In this document: positions 6,372-8,126 of the stretch, piece after piece
Position numbering within the stretch: position 1 is the first letter of the stretch
Layout: each line of letters opens with the position of its first letter
NCBI GenBank assembly: GCA_905200265.1
Contig: CAJKJS010000054.1
Span: forward strand, 1-8,126
Reading direction: 5' to 3'
Source: an uncultured Oscillospiraceae bacterium
Lineage (GTDB): Bacteria > Bacillota > Clostridia > Oscillospirales > Acutalibacteraceae
Length of the DNA stretch: 8,126 nt
Made by a program: the position numbers and the translations under genes
The notes under the pieces: generated by a model
What the model was told of the DNA's origin: nothing
The model's database searches: none
What the model saw: the letters and a program-made list of their open reading frames with translations, nothing else

Positions 6372-8126
6372 TTACGAGAGAGGGAGCAGAGGGAGTACCA
6401 TATGGATAGTTGTGCCACGGCCTTCTTCACTTTGTAACGTCATGCCAAATTCGGGACCATAACGCAGACGGATACGCTGACAGATATTCGCAAGGCCAAT
6501 GCCCGAAGAAGAAATCGGGGAAGGATGGGGGGATAAGCTGGTTTCTTCCATAGCGCGAGTCAGTTCGTCCAGTCGTTTCGGGGACATCCCCACGCCGTTA
6601 TCTTCCACGCAAATCAGCAAATGCTGTTCTTCTTCCACCTGAAGACGGATATGGATCATGCCTCGTCCGGTCTTTTCCCGCAGCCCGTGGGACACCGCAT
6701 TTTCCACCAGTGGTTGTAAGAGTAGGGGGAGAATTTGATACCTGGAAGCATCAAACCCATCAGGCAATGTGATTTCATAATTGATCCGGTCGTCAAACCG
6801 CAATTTTTGCAAGCTCAGATAGTTTTCAATATAGGAAAGCTCTTTGTCCAGTGGTACCTGGGTGGTGCTGGTGTTATCCAGCACATACCGCATCATACGT
6901 CCCAGCATGGCGGTAGCCCGGGCTACATCTTTAGCACCGTCGCACAGCGCCATCATACGAATGGTTTCCAGCGTGTTGTACATAAAGTGGGGATTGATCT
7001 GACTGGTAAGCAATTTAAATTCCATTTCCTGTTGGCGGTTAATAAACGCCTGTTCTTTTAATCGGGATTCGTATAAATAGGCCTGTTTTTCCCGGATGGT
7101 ACCAATTACATGCTGCATATCAAAAAAGATGGCCGACAACTCGTCGTCTCCGCGAAAACTGTGCCACACGTCGTAATCCCCTAAAGCCGCGCTGTGAATG
7201 ACGTCTTTGAGCTGATTGACGCGGTTGGAGAAAGAACGGCTGAAAAACAAAATCATCACAAGAGGCAACACAATAGCCAGTAGAATGAGCGACAAGGCCA
7301 AAAGAGAAAAGGAAAAAATGTAGCTGGGGGCATCAAAATCCAGGGATGTAATATACATGGCAAAATCGCTGGATTTGTACGGAATAAACGAGGAAATATG
7401 CGAAAAGGCGTACTGTCCCTGGTACGAAAGCAGGCCGCTACTTTGAAAATAGCGTGGTCCGTAATCGATAGGGGCCGTCTCGTCGGTACCTTGCAGCGAC
7501 CGCTGGGTGCAAAAAAAGATGGGCCCGTCGGTACAGGAAATGGACAAAAACAGCTTGTTATTTTGAATGCGGTTTTTCAGGTAGTTATAGCTGACCCGCA
7601 TAACCAAAATAGCCGGGTATTGGGAACGGGAAAGGGGAAACGAGCGGACAAGGGCCAATTCCGGTGAGCCGGTCTGAGTCGTGGCGGCATCCAGCACAGT
7701 CCAACAAAAGCTGCCAGGTACCGTTACTTTGCCATATAGGTACGAAAGTTCTTCGGGTACTTGTTGGATAAACCCCTGAGTGGGGAAATTTTCATCCAGA
7801 GAATATACCTGCAAGGAGGAAAGGGAGGGATAATTCGACAAAATCTGCGATAACCGCGGATAAGCGTCTATGGCCCGGCGGGCGTCTTCCGGCGAGTCAT
7901 AAGCATTTGACAACAAATCGGTTAGCGCCTGGTCGGACAAAAGGTCTTGGGACAAGGTATAAAACGACAGTGTGGTGTCATACAGTACGGAACGGGCCCG
8001 CAGGTTGTCCGATTCCAGCTGTTCATACGCCCGGCTGGACAGAATATTAACGGACTGGATAAAAATAAACGATCCCAGCAGTAGGGATGGGATAACAACA
8101 GCCAGTAAAAAAACCAGAAACAGTTG
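6372..8126 (-). CDS. YesM-type sensor histidine kinase, N terminus beyond window
   Basis: This is a membrane sensor kinase that would autophosphorylate on histidine and pass the phosphate to a response regulator, most likely an AraC-type YesN-like protein encoded just upstream, outside the window. The open frame covers 584 residues to the right edge; numbers refer to this fragment. The first visible residues (about 2-24) are the end of the first membrane helix, so little is missing. An extracellular sensing region spans about 30-265, the second membrane helix 268-295, then a HAMP-like linker and a coiled-coil stretch. The phosphoacceptor is His380 in QINPHFMYNTLE (His_kinase family PF06580). 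The ATPase domain shows the N box LVENAVSHG (Asn476), the G1 box DNGVG (509-513) and the G2 box GIGLAN (542-547), so it looks active. The TAA stop is at 6374-6372. A TTG at 7955 is in frame but would delete the first membrane helix, so it is not the start. The kinase is convergent with the transporter and probably regulates it (inference). Confidence 0.93.
   Translation of the reverse strand, partial: QLFLVFLLAVVIPSLLLGSFIFIQSVNILSSRAYEQLESDNLRARSVLYDTTLSFYTLSQDLLSDQALTDLLSNAYDSPEDARRAIDAYPRLSQILSNYPSLSSLQVYSLDENFPTQGFIQQVPEELSYLYGKVTVPGSFCWTVLDAATTQTGSPELALVRSFPLSRSQYPAILVMRVSYNYLKNRIQNNKLFLSISCTDGPIFFCTQRSLQGTDETAPIDYGPRYFQSSGLLSYQGQYAFSHISSFIPYKSSDFAMYITSLDFDAPSYIFSFSLLALSLILLAIVLPLVMILFFSRSFSNRVNQLKDVIHSAALGDYDVWHSFRGDDELSAIFFDMQHVIGTIREKQAYLYESRLKEQAFINRQQEMEFKLLTSQINPHFMYNTLETIRMMALCDGAKDVARATAMLGRMMRYVLDNTSTTQVPLDKELSYIENYLSLQKLRFDDRINYEITLPDGFDASRYQILPLLLQPLVENAVSHGLREKTGRGMIHIRLQVEEEQHLLICVEDNGVGMSPKRLDELTRAMEETSLSPHPSPISSSGIGLANICQRIRLRYGPEFGMTLQSEEGRGTTIHMVLPLLPLS

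Overview
The window looks like chromosomal DNA of a Gram-positive gut-type bacterium of the Bacillota, probably of the Clostridia or Oscillospirales kind. The grounds are strong AGGAGG-type ribosome binding sites, a lipoprotein signal with an LAGC lipobox, an LplA/LplB/YtcP-type importer without its own ATPase, a YesM-type sensor kinase, and base composition that by eye is about half G+C. The assignment is inference from gene content; nothing in the window fixes a species.

Layout. Positions 1-1997 (minus strand) hold a family GH42 beta-galactosidase-like gene. It runs off the left edge with nearly its whole length visible. Positions 1998-2235 are a divergent promoter region with a candidate promoter on each strand and several short repeats. 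Positions 2236-5930 (plus strand) are a three-gene operon: two membrane permeases of the CUT1 sugar type, then a large lipoprotein solute-binding protein. A strong, probably bidirectional rho-independent terminator follows at 6020-6056. Positions 5931-6371 are a convergent intergenic region with no convincing gene but four hairpin-forming elements. Positions 6372-8126 (minus strand) are a YesM-type sensor histidine kinase that runs off the right edge, lacking only its extreme N terminus.

How the genes fit together (inference). The lipoprotein would capture an oligosaccharide outside the cell and the two permeases would carry it in. Energy would come from a shared MsmX-type ATPase encoded elsewhere. 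The cytoplasmic GH42 enzyme would then remove a terminal beta-galactosyl or alpha-L-arabinopyranosyl residue. The kinase, with a response regulator expected just beyond the right edge, probably senses the sugar and controls the divergent promoters. The arrangement recalls the Bacillus subtilis yes/yte/lpl loci for pectin-derived sugars, but the actual substrate cannot be read from the sequence. I see no sign of a wholly new system. The points worth a second look are the missing zinc-site cysteines in the GH42 enzyme, the repeats in the divergent promoter, and the long imperfect inverted repeat between the convergent genes.
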